NCBI GenBank assembly: GCA_025201365.1
Contig: JAIXMF010000014.1
Location: forward strand, 620,001-684,000
Direction of reading: 5' to 3'
Source of the DNA: Syncephalis plumigaleata
Taxonomy: Eukaryota > Zoopagomycota > Zoopagomycetes > Zoopagales > Piptocephalidaceae
Length of the DNA: 64,000 nucleotides
Both the position numbers and the translations under genes were made by a program. Shown here one piece after another: positions 11,677 through 22,529 of this stretch. How positions within the stretch are numbered: position 1 is the stretch's first letter; every line of letters starts with the position of its first letter. The notes beneath the pieces are model-generated. The model searched no databases, was not told the origin of the DNA, and saw only the letters and a list, made by a program, of their open reading frames with translations.

Positions 11677-12108
11677 ATGCGCAACTCTACCATCACTGTG
11701 ATTCTAGCAACTGCATACGTATTGGTGGCCCTGGTTGGCACACCATATGCGCAGCCAATCGTTCGAGGTAATACATCCTAGCTTGCACCTGTGTGACTAT
11801 GTACTAATATATTGATGTAATTATTAGATGATACATTCTCCGATGATCCTGCTGCTGCTATACTTTCAGGCAATCACAATGCGCATTACGAATCACCCAT
11901 ACAGCAATTATCTCGTCGTAGCATGATGGACCAGCAGCATGGTGGCCCTCCATTTAATCATAAGGAGCAAGGCAAACCTCACTTTGAGCACAATGAACAT
12001 GATGGTCGTCCATTTGATCACAAGCAGCATGATGGTCGTCCATTTGATCACAAGCAACATGATGGTCGTCCATTTGATCACAAGCAGCATGAGGGCCGTC
12101 CAATGTAA
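11677..12108 (+). CDS. small secreted His/Asp-rich repeat protein
   Basis: Exons 11677-11767 and 11828-12108, 123 residues. The signal peptide (ITVILATAYVLVALVGTPYA) is cut near residue 27. After a spacer with a dibasic site (LSRR), the C-terminal half is a ladder of about ten-residue units of the form HDGRPFDHKQ. Three are near perfect and two or three degenerate copies (GGPPFNHKEQ, GKPHFEHNEH) come before them. The His/Asp-rich units could bind metal, but that is only a composition-based guess. The signal-peptide core ATAYVLVA recurs in the next gene at 13,082, marking the two as relatives with different repeat bodies. No known family recognised. Confidence 0.7.
11941..12105 (+). repeat. 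30-bp tandem repeat inside the secreted protein
   Basis: Unit of about 30 bp (codons for HDGRPFDHKQ) repeated five or six times. The last three copies are almost identical in DNA, the earlier ones diverged. Confidence 0.8.
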
Positions 12109-13081
12109 CAGCGCTCATATATACTGTCTACAGAGCAGATGCACAATCCCAATGCAATGCTTCTTTGTTCATTAAGTACTCTTTTGATGCTATGACAATA
12201 AAGATAACAATTACACGATAATTTATTATTGATTACAATGTTACTATGCAAATAACAGAATTGCATCCAGAACATGACTATTCAAATTCATTGTAGGCTA
12301 GCTAAAAATAAACCAGCTTATTCTCTCTATCAATATGATTATCACAAACGAATTACGTTGGCCATAATAGCATATTTTGCTGCTTTACGCTACGCAATTG
12401 CTATTCAATGAATCTCAACGCTTCATACTAGGCTATACTTGATACATTTGCTTGGTTAATAGCCGATATAAAAAGAAGTACTCAGCTCAGCCATTCAAAA
12501 CATAATGAGTATACATGCCATCATAAATGGTAAAGCTTACATTAGACAATGGACTACTGAGTACTAAATGGAATGCAAACTGTAAAAACACAAATACTCA
12601 TTTATATTAGGATAGTTGACTGCCTTAACAAGTACAATAAAAAAGGAATAACATTAGGAAAATAAGAAAAGCCGTAACGTTTCATCTTAATAAAGTAATC
12701 CCTAAGTTCAATTTAAATTTCACGCTTCCCTACTAGGAAATGCTCTTTAATTGTATGTCAATATCCTATTTTAAGAGTTCTGGTGTCTCACATAGGAAGG
12801 CAATAATACCATTTTAAACATGTCATCCCAACATGATTGCATCGCTTTCACTGTCTAATATTAGATGCTAGTCCGCCAAAAAATTAGAATGCCGTTACCA
12901 TTCACGATTACAGCGCGTTAAGCAATACCTATATTATAAAAAGCATGTCATGTGTCATTGTACATGACCTGCAAAAAACCGGTAGATCATATTCTGCGAA
13001 TATACTACAACACCATCATCCTACACTCCTTCATCTTCTCTTCTTCATTAAGCTTTGATAGCGAACATACCTTCTATAGAA
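12109..13081. other. intergenic region
   Basis: About 970 bp with no supportable coding region on either strand. A TATAAAAAG box at 12,935-12,943 probably serves the next gene. Confidence 0.5.
12935..12943 (+). promoter_or_regulatory. candidate TATA box of the secreted polyampholyte repeat gene
   Basis: TATAAAAAG, about 140 bp before the ATG at 13,082. This leaves room for a 5' leader of about 100 bp. Confidence 0.4.
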
Positions 13082-14156
13082 ATGCGCCGTGTTACTTTGA
13101 TTTCGATCATTGCCACCGCGTACGTGCTAGTTGCCATGGCTGGTCCATCGCACACTTTACCGACAATGAGTTTCTCCAAGGATGAATCATCTTATCACAG
13201 CAGAATGGATCAGTATGAGGATTCTTGTCAAAAAGGCTGTAACAACGAATTATCTGATTCATCGCGACATGATCGTAAGGATATTTATCATTCACCTCAT
13301 TCACGCGGTCGTGGTGATTCCTACAAGCGTTTACCTACACATAAGGGCTCCCATGGTTCATCTGATTCAGAGGATTGCGACGACTCTTATGATCATCGTC
13401 CTTCACACAGAAGGCATCGTGGTCGTCCTCGCCCACGTAAAGGACATCAGGACGGCTCTGATTCTGATGATTGTAGTGATTCTGACGAGGATAATCGCCC
13501 TTCACGCAGAAAGCATCGTGGTCGCCCTCGTTCACGCAAGGGAAGCAAGAACGATTCCGATCCAGAAGGTTGTAGTGATTCTGATGAGGATAAGCGTCCT
13601 TCGCGTAAGGAAGCAAGACGATTCCGATTCAGAAGGTTGCAGCGATTCTGATGAGGATAAGCGTCCTTCACGTAAGGGACGTCCTGGTCGTCCTCGTCCA
13701 CGCAAGGGAGGCAAGAATGGTTCTGATTCAGAAGGTTGCAGCGATTCTGACGAGGATAAGCGTCCTTCTCGCAAGGGAAGCAAGAATGGTTCTGATTCAG
13801 AAGGTTGTAGTGATTCTGATGAGGATAAGCGTCCTTCACGTAAGGGACGTCCTGGTCGTCCTCGTCCACGCAAGGGAGGCAAGAATGGTTCTGATTCAGA
13901 AGGTTGCAGCGATTCTGACGAGGATAAGCGTCCTTCTCGCAAGGGAAGCAAGAATGGTTCTGATTCAGAAGGTTGTAGTGATTCTGACGAGGATAAGCGT
14001 CCTTCGCGTAAGGGACGTCCTGGTCGTCCACGTCCACGCAAGGGAGGCAAGAATGGTTCTGATTCAGAAGGTTGCAGCGATTCTGACGAGGATAAGCGTC
14101 CTTCGCGTAAGGGACGTCGTGGCCGTTCTAGTTCACGTAAAAATCGTGACGATTGA
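13082..14156 (+). CDS. secreted Ser/Asp/Arg repeat protein with a frame change
   Basis: The signal peptide (LISIIATAYVLVAMAG, cut near residue 22) shares the ATAYVLVA core with the gene at 11,677. The body alternates acidic blocks (GSDSEGCSDSDEDK) and basic blocks (RPGRPRPRKGGK), each unit carrying one Cys. Units of about 33 and 23 residues alternate. The opening frame ends at 13,651, while the same repeats continue in another frame to the stop at 14,156. Near 13,605-13,625 the repeat lacks two single bases relative to its neighbours, which causes the switch. So the gene is either broken, mis-sequenced, or encodes a shorter 189-residue protein. Secreted and highly charged; function unknown. 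Lys-Arg pairs occur in every unit, but proline follows them, which disfavours Kex2 cutting. Confidence 0.65.
13440..14130 (+). repeat. tandem repeats, about 99 + 69 bp alternating (168-bp higher-order unit)
   Basis: DNA copies from about 13,650 onward are nearly identical over alternating 99-bp (with the RPGRPRPRKGGK block) and 69-bp units. This gives a 168-bp super-unit seen at least twice, so the expansion is recent. Copies before 13,600 are more diverged. Confidence 0.85.
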
Positions 14157-14522
14157 AATCGTTGTCATTCGTCCAAAGACCTTCGCAATCTGCATTCGCA
14201 TTGTCGTGCCGATTCTTGGGCTCCTCCATGATCACGTTAGCAAAATATCTTTGTAGCTCATCCCAAGAAGCAATTATTATTTGGTGCAACTATATTGCGA
14301 TCCTGAATACTATCTTTTCCATTGTAAGCATCATGTAACAATTAGATCATCGACTACTTCAAATAAACCATTGTTCCTAAGCAAACACACGCATTTACGC
14401 ATTATCCATTAGAGCAGATAGTAATTTACGTACCTTACAATGCTTGTCGCATAGTCCGTCATGTAAAATATATGAACGTGATGAAAGCGCTAATATAAAA
14501 AAGTGAAATACAGTGTTTTTCC

Positions 14523-14570
14523 AACCGATTAACGCAGTTATCCTTTAACTTTGGCTGTTTATTAATAAAT
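14523..14570. repeat. dispersed non-coding repeat, copy 1
   Basis: Begins AACCGATTAACGCAGTTATC and ends TTTATTAATAAAT. It differs from copy 2 (60,730-60,776) by a single inserted C. The block sits downstream of a secreted repeat-protein gene in both places. Confidence 0.8.
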
Positions 14571-14689
14571 TACCAATTTATACATCAGTCGATAATGAGG
14601 AATGAAAATATATGTTATTGGTAACGAAATAAAGAGGAGGAATAATGTAGGTAATGAAGCAAAGGGAAAAGGAAAGAAAAGCAACAATG

Positions 14690-14830
14690 AAATGGATACT
14701 TGGAATGGATTAGTATATCATTAATGACAGTTAATAAAGTGTTAACAAACAGTTAAAAAAATTGCTAATGGAAGCATTAGTAAAACTATTATTTATTCGT
14801 AATAACAGAAGGCTAACTGCGCAAATTGGA
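14690..14830. repeat. second shared segment downstream of the dispersed repeat, copy 1
   Basis: Contains ATGGATACTT, GGATTAGTA and CATTAATGACA in the same order as at 61,697-61,745, then a GTAAAAC and GCTAACTGCG pair that also recurs at 61,868-61,895. Identity is lower than in the 48-bp block. Confidence 0.55.
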
Positions 14831-15077
14831 TGGAAAAGCACTGTAAAAAGATATTTTATTAATTACTCGTTCATACATATATATATGTATATGACAAGAC
14901 ATAACAATAAAGATTCAATCAGAGAAAGAAGGACCAGCCTAGCTTCTCATGATCAAACGGTTTAAATGTCAATGTTGAAAGAGGGATAAAGTATAGTTAT
15001 TTACCAAATACACACATCTATGCGCTATGCACCGTATACATTTATACTGATATATATATATCGGTACATTGCACCAA

Positions 15078-16084
15078 TTAATAGGCACTCGCAACCGGCT
15101 TGCAATAATAGTTGTTACCGGTCTGCTGGCATTGAGTGTTATCGGGACAGGCAACCCAGGTGTATGACCAGTGTTGGTGTCACAAATACCGAACTTTGAG
15201 CCATTGCAGGTATACTGACTGCCACCGCATTTGGTTGTTCCATACGAAGAACCTGCGTTTGCTGCTGGTGCACTAGGAGCTGGTGCACTAGGAGCAGGCG
15301 GGCTTGTTTGCACGTTACCATTACTTCCAGTGCCATTTGGCGTGTAAGTGGCCGATTTGGTATTATAGTCTGTGCTTGGTGGGCGGCATTAGAAGGAGCT
15401 GGTGCGTTGTACTGAGCCTCTTCGTCTTCACCTCCATTGCTGTATTCAGTGGCAGGTTGCGCGGTAGTCGGTTTGCTATTAGTGTTCGTGCCTGCTTCTT
15501 CGGTGCATACTCATTGTCCGATGCTGTTGGAAGAACATTGGGAGTGGAGATGGTGCCCACCGGTGTTCCAATGGAAAGCAATGGCTTATCTTTAGCAGCA
15601 TTGTTGTTGCTGCCACTGCCATAACCAGCACTACCGCCACCGATGTTGATATCCGAGCATTGCTCGTATTTCTCGCACGGTTGTACGTGGCAGCCATCCC
15701 ATGTCCAACGAAGCACCTTGCGTCCAGTGATCTCGGATGGAATGTCGATCGCCCAGGTGTGGTCGACACCCGGTGCAGCGCAATCCTGCTTGTCGGCAAT
15801 GTGGATGGATTGCCCAGATTCTCGTCGAGAAGGTATACGCTGCACGGACCCTTGTGCGGAGCACTTGCATCAATTTTCAAGGTCAACGCGTGTTCAACCT
15901 TGGTGACAACACCGGCAGGCTCGCCTCGGCATAGACTAGGCGTTAATAGTGGGCTGTTGATGCTGTCGCGTGAAGTGTAGTATTTGTCGCATCCACGGCA
16001 AGGAGGGTAGGACAAGTGTCCATGGGCGGATACACCAACGATAGCGTATAGAGCGACAAGAGCGGCAGCAGCTGTAAGATGCAT
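15078..16084 (-). CDS. secreted LPMO-like (chitin-binding type 4-like) protein, frame interrupted
   Basis: The signal peptide (HLTAAAALVALYAIVGVSA) ends directly before HGHLSYPPCRGCDKYY, which puts a histidine at the mature N-terminus as in lytic polysaccharide monooxygenases. The second brace histidine is plausibly in PGVDHTWAIDIP. RWTWDGCHVQPCEKYEQCSD resembles the conserved C-terminal part of the domain. A Pro/Ala/Ser linker leads to a Cys-rich tail (CGGSQYTC, then FGICDTNTG, then CPDNTQCQQTGNNYYC) recalling small carbohydrate-binding modules such as CBM19. The tail ends at TAA 15,078-15,080. The frame changes about four times (near 15,815, 15,485, 15,385 and 15,160), each as if one base were missing. 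LPMOs oxidatively cut chitin or cellulose; the substrate here cannot be told. Confidence 0.65.
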
Positions 16085-16981
16085 GGTGTTAATTTAGGTT
16101 ACAAAAGAACTTTGCACAGCAAAGAAATAAACACAATTTAGTAAATATACTAGGAAAAAAAGTAGAGATGATCGCCCTTATGAACAGCGAAGTGTCGAGT
16201 TGAGTAGAATGAAGGTTAGAGAAATAGAATAAAGCGCAGATGATATCGTGCCAACCTGAGTGCGCTAACATGCCATCTATTTAAGTGGAGCACCCTCGTA
16301 TGCCATATGCCTTGTCGCGTTGTCGTACGACGCAAACAGCGAGGTATTATCGCTACAGCATGACGTTTAACACGCCAATATAGAACCCTGTGGTGTGGAT
16401 GTGGATGTGTGGATGTATGTGCGTATGATGATGAACATCCTGCCTTGTTCTCAATGGCGTGTATTCTCAAACCTGTATTTTTAGCCGAGCACGCTTTGTT
16501 CTATTGATATGCCCATTGACATATCCAAAGAAAAAAGAACGCCTCTTAGAGTTGCTCAAGGAACATCGCTGATTGTATTATAATTAGCATAGACATTATC
16601 CCCAAAGAGCTTGACTCACAATAACAATAACAATTAAAAAGATTTTATTTTTATCGTTTTCTATTGTGGTACTTAATACAATCGGGGTGACAAGCGTATA
16701 ACATAGCAGTTAACGCCTTGTCTCTATATTAAGACGAAGCAATCATTCGTTCTATTGGTGCAAATTGCAGCGGCAAATGAGAGTTCTGCAGCGCATGCGT
16801 ATCCTCAAACGTTGTGTCTGATTGCTTGGCCGAAGCACAGTCACGACTAAAATGGCAATAGTAAAAATGCCGCAATATCCGTCCACTCTTTACTCTATAG
16901 CGAACGAACGTCATTGTTTGCAAAAATGAACAGAATACGCAAGTATCCTGAGAATAGAAGCAAAAAGCAATGAAAGCCGCC
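16085..16981. other. intergenic region
   Basis: About 900 bp between the LPMO-like gene and tRNA-Lys. Open frames in it have no gene-like features. A TGGATGTG microrepeat (about 16,394-16,420) is the only regular pattern. Confidence 0.5.
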
Positions 16982-17053
16982 CGCCCGATGTGGGGCTCGA
17001 ACCCACAGCCTTGAGGTTAAAAGCCTCACGCTCTACCATTGAGCTAACCGGGC
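16982..17053 (-). tRNA. tRNA-Lys (anticodon TTT)
   Basis: Reads GCCCGGTTAGCTCAATGGTA from the 5' end. The acceptor stem GCCCGGT pairs with ATCGGGC (one G-T), the D arm is GCTC/GAGC, and the anticodon stem TGAGG/CCTCA holds the loop CTTTTAA (anticodon TTT). The T arm is GTGGG/CCCAC with TTCGAGC. No intron. Discriminator G. Confidence 0.95.
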
Positions 17054-17649
17054 ATACTGTACACAAGTGCAAGGCGAATTTCACGCGGCGGTTTCCCTCC
17101 GCGATGCTGCCCGGGCTCTGCTGGCCTAACCTGCACACAATTATATAGTGTCGCAGTAACACAGCGACCTCCGACAGCCAATGAAATGTCGGCATTCCCT
17201 AGATCCAAATTACGTGTATCGATTGGTAATGACATTGCTCTCAATCAGCAATTTTGCGCTTTCATACTCGCTCTTCTGCTCTATTCTACTCTCATTACTG
17301 CTATTACTACTCGTATATACTACTGCTTTATATTTTTGTTTTCGAGTCAGGTGGAAATGCTTACAACGGTAGAGTATTATTCAATAATGCACTACCAACA
17401 GCATTAAACGCGCAACATAATAATACACGACCTAATGACTCTCGATAACCACTCACTTCAATAACCCAAACGATCATATCTCTGTACTTTATTTTATCTC
17501 ATATGATCATTCATTTGAATGTTGTCAATTTGGTTTATTATAATAAAATAAGCAACGGCAATGTTAAAAGAAAAAAAATTAAATAATTATGTGTGATGTT
17601 TTGAAGAGCAATAAATGCTTCCTACACTTTTCCGTTTATCATTGTCACT
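17054..17649. other. intergenic region
   Basis: About 600 bp with no supportable gene. It holds the tRNA 5' flank and the likely promoter of the gene starting at 17,650. Confidence 0.45.
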
Positions 17650-19164
17650 ATGAACATTTCGACATTAGCGCAGCATTTAGTTTATTTAATAAAATATACA
17701 CTAGAAACAGTACATACTTGCCATGAACGAGACGAGGATACACGGCAGTTATCGCTTGCTATGCAATTGCTAGTAGGTGAACTGTTAGAAAGTGACGCAC
17801 CTACTAATTACCTGAATACGAGTGCAGTAAGTGTATCGTTATTACTTTTGCTATATAAAATACTTATTACTACTACTGTATAAACAAAGCAAACAGATGG
17901 CGATACTATCAATATGAAGCAGCATCTATATGATTTATTAGAGCAACAATGCTCAGCTAACTTGTCGTCTTGTCAAGCAGCCGACGACCATCCGTTTCGA
18001 TTTGGTGTGTCGATAAAGCCTCATTACAAAACGCTAGCCTATGCGCTGGCAGAACAAGTGCTACTACGTGTATCATCCGATTCGTGTACCATCGCCTATA
18101 ATGATACAATATTGGCTAAAGCAGCGAGTAGTATTCATTTGTTGAATGCCAGCGATACCGTTGAATCAAAGTAAGCTACAAGGTAAAAATACATGGCATG
18201 ATAGATCCCAAGTAATGCTGCGCATAGGATAGTGACGGCCATTGATGCTTACAAGTCTATTTGGATGGAGAGTTGCAAAGATAGCACGAACGAAGAGCTG
18301 GATCATCGAGCTAAACAAGCCATGCATGATTTACTATTTAGTGTAAGTTCAACGGTATGCGTAGTAATTATATTCTCATCATGCGCTACATGTAGGAGTT
18401 GCAACTAAAGGAGTATGCTGCATTTCTAGGCTTGCAATCCACCACTGGTTCTATCCTCATGCAAAATTATACCGAGAATGGTGTACCGTTAACGATGCTA
18501 GTATTGCCACCATCACTCGCTACTTGTATTGATACGTTCACTTGTCGACACACGACAACTAGCACATCACGGTAATAATAATAATAATAATAGAAAAGAG
18601 CTCACAAACAATAGCAGTAATCTCTTTGATCTCATCTTACTAATAGAGCAATCAATAGACGAAAACCATTGCCGCCTAATCAGTTGACGGTCGGTGCTAA
18701 AGCCTTGTCGAAGCATAGTCATCGAGATGTTAGTCAAAGCTTTTGGGGTATTTGCACTGGTAGTAAGTGTATCGTGAAATGATTTATTAGTAGACACACT
18801 GACTAGTTTACGGTGGGATTAAAGCTGAACACAGTAAGAATGTAGCTGCCAATATAGCATTAGCAAAGATACTCTCTGGCACTGTATGGAGAAATTTACA
18901 CCAATTACCCGTAAGTAGTAGTACTAACTAATAGTATATATATATATATTTATCTATTGAATACATGCTGCTTAGCATCAGATAGTGGCATATGAGATAC
19001 GGAATAAAGAGGGATATGGTGCAAGATGGACATTAGATACACGAGCAGCAATATCCGTTGATCGAATCAATGATAATATATACGTGACGCATAAGCAATG
19101 GCAATTTCGTGGTTTACTCGAACCACAAATGATCGATGGACATGAACAAGGTTGGCGTCATTAA
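17650..19164 (+). CDS. conserved protein of unknown function with a GYGARW...EPQMIDGHEQGWRH tail
   Basis: Seven exons (17650-17826, 17890-18170, 18228-18342, 18396-18571, 18647-18762, 18807-18910, 18976-19164) give 385 residues with every junction in frame. The N-terminal half is helical with no signal peptide or membrane segment. The C-terminal third looks conserved: QSFWGICTG, then YGGIKAEHSKNVAANIALAK, then a strand-rich end with NKEGYGARW, FRGLLEPQM and a final GHEQGWRH. I do not recognise a named family; the dense Gly/Trp/His motifs at the C-terminus suggest a fold under strong constraint. Probably soluble. The last acceptor could be used three or six bases differently without changing the frame. 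Confidence 0.7.
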
Positions 19165-19274
19165 TTATAAATACAAGGAAATATATATTGCTATTTGTTC
19201 AACATCATTACTTGTTGTTCAATGTTATACATTAATATGTAAATGAAATAAAATATTATTTATTATGAAGTTAA

Positions 19275-22200
19275 TTAATTATACGGATTGTTTCCACGTC
19301 TATATCGATTACTACGCGGATAATACATTGGTGCCGTGGTGATGGCTGCAGGATTAATATCGTCAAACACATCGGGTTCATCAGTCCACAGTGCACTCGT
19401 GTCAGTTTCGTCGTTTTCGTGTTCACTCTCGGAGTTATCCGACGATAGCGGTGATTCCTCGTCAGTACTAGTGGGATCGGCCAATTGATCAATGTACATG
19501 GTAGATTCACGCGTCATCGCATTAATTTCTTGCTGTAAATCGCGTGATATTTTCGCGTTGCCTCGAGTGTACAATGCTCGTGGACGACCCGACTCGTGAA
19601 TGGCATCGAGCAATTCGGTCACACCAACATCGCCAATACGATTATTGCTCACATCGATGTATCGAAGACCGGGATGCTTCAATAGGGCGCGCGCCAAATG
19701 ACAAGCACCCGTATCGTCTATATGATTATCGCTTAAGCGTAGAGTACGTAGTGTTGTATTCGTGGGCATATGATGTGAACTGAGCATCGGTCCACCCGAT
19801 GAAGTGCGACGTGGTAATGGCGAATGGAGTGGCGATAATCCAACAAGAGGATTACTATTACTAATGGCGGCAGCAGTAGCAGCAGCATCAGTACTAGTAT
19901 GCGTGCCCATTGAATGTGTTATTGTATCACTATTTGTTGCTAATGATAAATCGGTGACATTTAGACTAGGTGATGAGATGGCACGATCTCGTGACAATGA
20001 TCCTGTGGCCAAGTGATAACTCATGCTAGGCGGGGAGAGCGCGGAATAATTCGTCGACAATCCCAAACCGCTTGGATATTGGTTCGCGGAAAAGTCTGCA
20101 CTCTTTCGTTTCTCGTTAGGTACGACAATCGGTGAACTATTATCGAATGAGGCACCTTCCCCGCGAGATGCTCTTAGTAGAGATGGGCTTATGCCCGTAC
20201 CAATGCTTCTAGTCCTTTGCCTCCGCCTATTTTATTACGTGATAGATCTAGTTCACGTAGTGCCGCATTACGTCCCACCATGTCGGCAGTGCCTCGACTC
20301 CTTTCGGGCCAAGCTCGTTGATCGACAGGTCAAGTCGTCTTATCGATGGATGTGTGCCAAGTGCCATACCAAGTTGCTCCGCTCCTCTATGTCGAATCTT
20401 ATTTGCGACAATCAAGTGTGTGTAGACGTGTCATAAGGGTAAGCACGCGCCAGTAGTTCGGCAGACTTGTCCGTCAACAGACATCTACTTAGCAGTAGGG
20501 TGGCCAGTTTACTAGAGGCATGAACTTGGATGTTGGCAATGCAGTGAATGTATTTGGAATGTTTGCTGTATGTTGATTTTGTTGCTACTATTAGCTGTAG
20601 TAGTGGTGCCAGAGTTAGTAGCGGTGTGTTGCGGTAGCCATGAAGGTATGGGACGTGTGGTAGTATTCGTACGACCATGATAGGTGTAGTGGCAGGGTGT
20701 GCAGACGATGTGGCAGCCTGTTCTACTAATGGCATTCGCGAATAAGTTGGTAATGTATGATAATGTGCAGATACACCATTAGAGGTACTGGTACTGAACC
20801 AAATGGTGTTATAGCGGTGATGGCTGTGGCTGTTGCTGCTGCTGCAGTTATGGCAGTAGTTGTTGATGGTATCGAATCATATGGTGCGGATCCACGTCGA
20901 CCATGTTGATGAGACGACTTTCCATTCAACGTGGCTAATTCTCTCAAGTTGAACTGCGAGAAATGAAGTGACCAATGTCTGGATCCACTATTACCATTAG
21001 CATTACTGGTATTATTGATATGATTTGCTGATGTGCCCGCCATCGTACTTGTATTTGTTGTATTAGTGATGGCCGTCATCGTAGTTTACTATCCATGAAT
21101 GCTTTAGTCAAGAATTCTACTCCTTGATCACCAACGGCATTGTCCGTCAGATTCAAATGTCTTATTCGCTTATTAGTACGCAGTGCTTTGGCCAATAGTA
21201 CAGCACCTGTCTTCTCTATAACACTGCCCTGTAGATTAAGCGTATGAATTGGCCAGTTACCATCCTGTAGTACTTCGGTAAGATGGACCCAACTAGTACC
21301 CGGTTGGAAGTCGTAGGCATTCAAGGCGCGAATAGCCGGATTAAAGCGTAGTAGACCGCGTAGCTGACCTGCATCATGTAGATCACCGCTATGCAGGGTA
21401 AGTGTAGTGATACGGCGTAGTTCCGCTTTATGTCGACGTTCCGCCGCTCGTTGTCGACGAAGCATGGAGTTCAAATGGATACGTACACCGCGTAGAACAT
21501 CTTTCATGTCCTCGAATCGACATTGGCGCAGATGCAAGGGTAGATCACGTCTCTCGACACGTACCGTACAACCGGCGGCCATACCTAATGCCGCTTGATG
21601 AGGACACGGTATAATGGCACGGGGACAAGTGAGTAGATGTCGGTCGCGATCCCGTGCTTGATGTTGTACATCGCAGTGTAGACAGTTGACCGTACGATTC
21701 GGACATTGCTGTTCAACGTGAAGTGTCATGGCTCGTTTATCGTAGAATAGTTCGCCACAAACAAACACGCATGGTGTCATACGCCAACGACACACTCGAC
21801 GATGCGTGTCAATCTTACGACGTGGATACTTTTCGAAACAATCCGGATGTAGCGGGTCTGCCGAGCATAACACAGGCATCTCCTGACATGTTGTATTAAG
21901 ATGTTGCTCCAACTCTGTGCGTTTTCCAATCCATCGACAGTGTGGCGCGTAGTCACACAATACTTGAAGTGCATCCACTAATTTCCCAAGTCGCACCGAC
22001 GCTACCAAGTCACGTTGGCGTGTTTTCGACCGACAAATGGGACAGGCACTGGCCCGTGTAAGTGAGGCAAGAATGCACGGTCGACAGAATACGTGGCGAC
22101 ATCGACGTAGACGTACAGGCTGCTGGTAATAGTCGCAGCAAATGACGCATGTCAACTCGTTACGTGCATCCACTGAATTCCGTTGCAGAGCACCGCTAAT

Positions 22201-22523
22201 GATGTTATCTACAGACACAGATGTAGTTGTTGTACGAGGGACAATGGCTGCTGATGCTGATGCTGATGCTGTTGTCGTATTTGTTATAGCTGCTTCTGTT
22301 GTTGTAGCCACTAATGATGTAGATGATCTATTCAATGGTAGATCTAATGTATTGCCATAACTCGCCGAGCGTCTATGTATGGATGTGGCACGTAGCTTCT
22401 CGTTACTCTCATGTTCGATTGCACCTTCGCTTCGTCTTCGTCATCATCCTCTTCACTTGTAAGTGATTCTAATGGTGTGGGACGTGCTACGTCGAGTGGC
22501 AAGTCATTATCACTAGTTGGCAT
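19275..22523 (-). CDS. RING / TRAF-type zinc finger / LRR protein, frame interrupted
   Basis: Domains in order: a Ser/Thr/Ala-rich N-terminus, a C3HC4 RING (CVICCDYYQQPVRLRRC, HVFCRPC, CPICR), TRAF-type zinc fingers (Cys/His pairs over about 21,550-21,900), a basic coiled coil (RRQRAAERRHKAELRR), then ribonuclease-inhibitor-type leucine-rich repeats (IRHLNLTDNAVGDQGVEFL, IRRLDLSINELGPKGVEAL, LRYIDVSNNRIGDVGVTELL) and an acidic tail. RING plus TRAF fingers suggests an E3 ubiquitin ligase, with the LRRs as substrate or partner binders. The RING-TRAF part is one open frame (21,076 up past 22,335). The LRR half is readable only in pieces that switch frame near 21,077, 20,405 and 20,265 and a few more places, with no loss of repeat register. 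The Met at 22,523 is the first in its frame, but the exons upstream probably belong to the same gene. Confidence 0.6.
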
Positions 22524-22529
22524 AAGTAG

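Larger units (their letters stand above)
14157..15077. other. intergenic region containing a shared dispersed element
   Basis: About 920 bp with no supportable gene. It contains a 48-bp block (14,523-14,570) nearly identical to one at 60,730-60,776, and further similarity at 14,690-14,830 to 61,690-61,890. See the repeat entries and findings. Confidence 0.6.

Noticed and set aside
13335-14050. Long minus-strand open frames with regular repeats
   Set aside because: Antisense of the secreted charged repeat; tandem repeats keep every frame open.
13440-14130. CRISPR-like array
   Set aside because: Units are contiguous and coding with no spacers, in a eukaryotic context.
13082-14156. Kex2-processed repeat precursor
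   Set aside because: Lys-Arg pairs occur in each unit, but proline follows them, which disfavours Kex2 cutting; not claimed.
16911-17195. Minus-strand open frame with SSMVEREAFNLKAVGSSPTS
   Set aside because: Classic spurious translation of tRNA-Lys.
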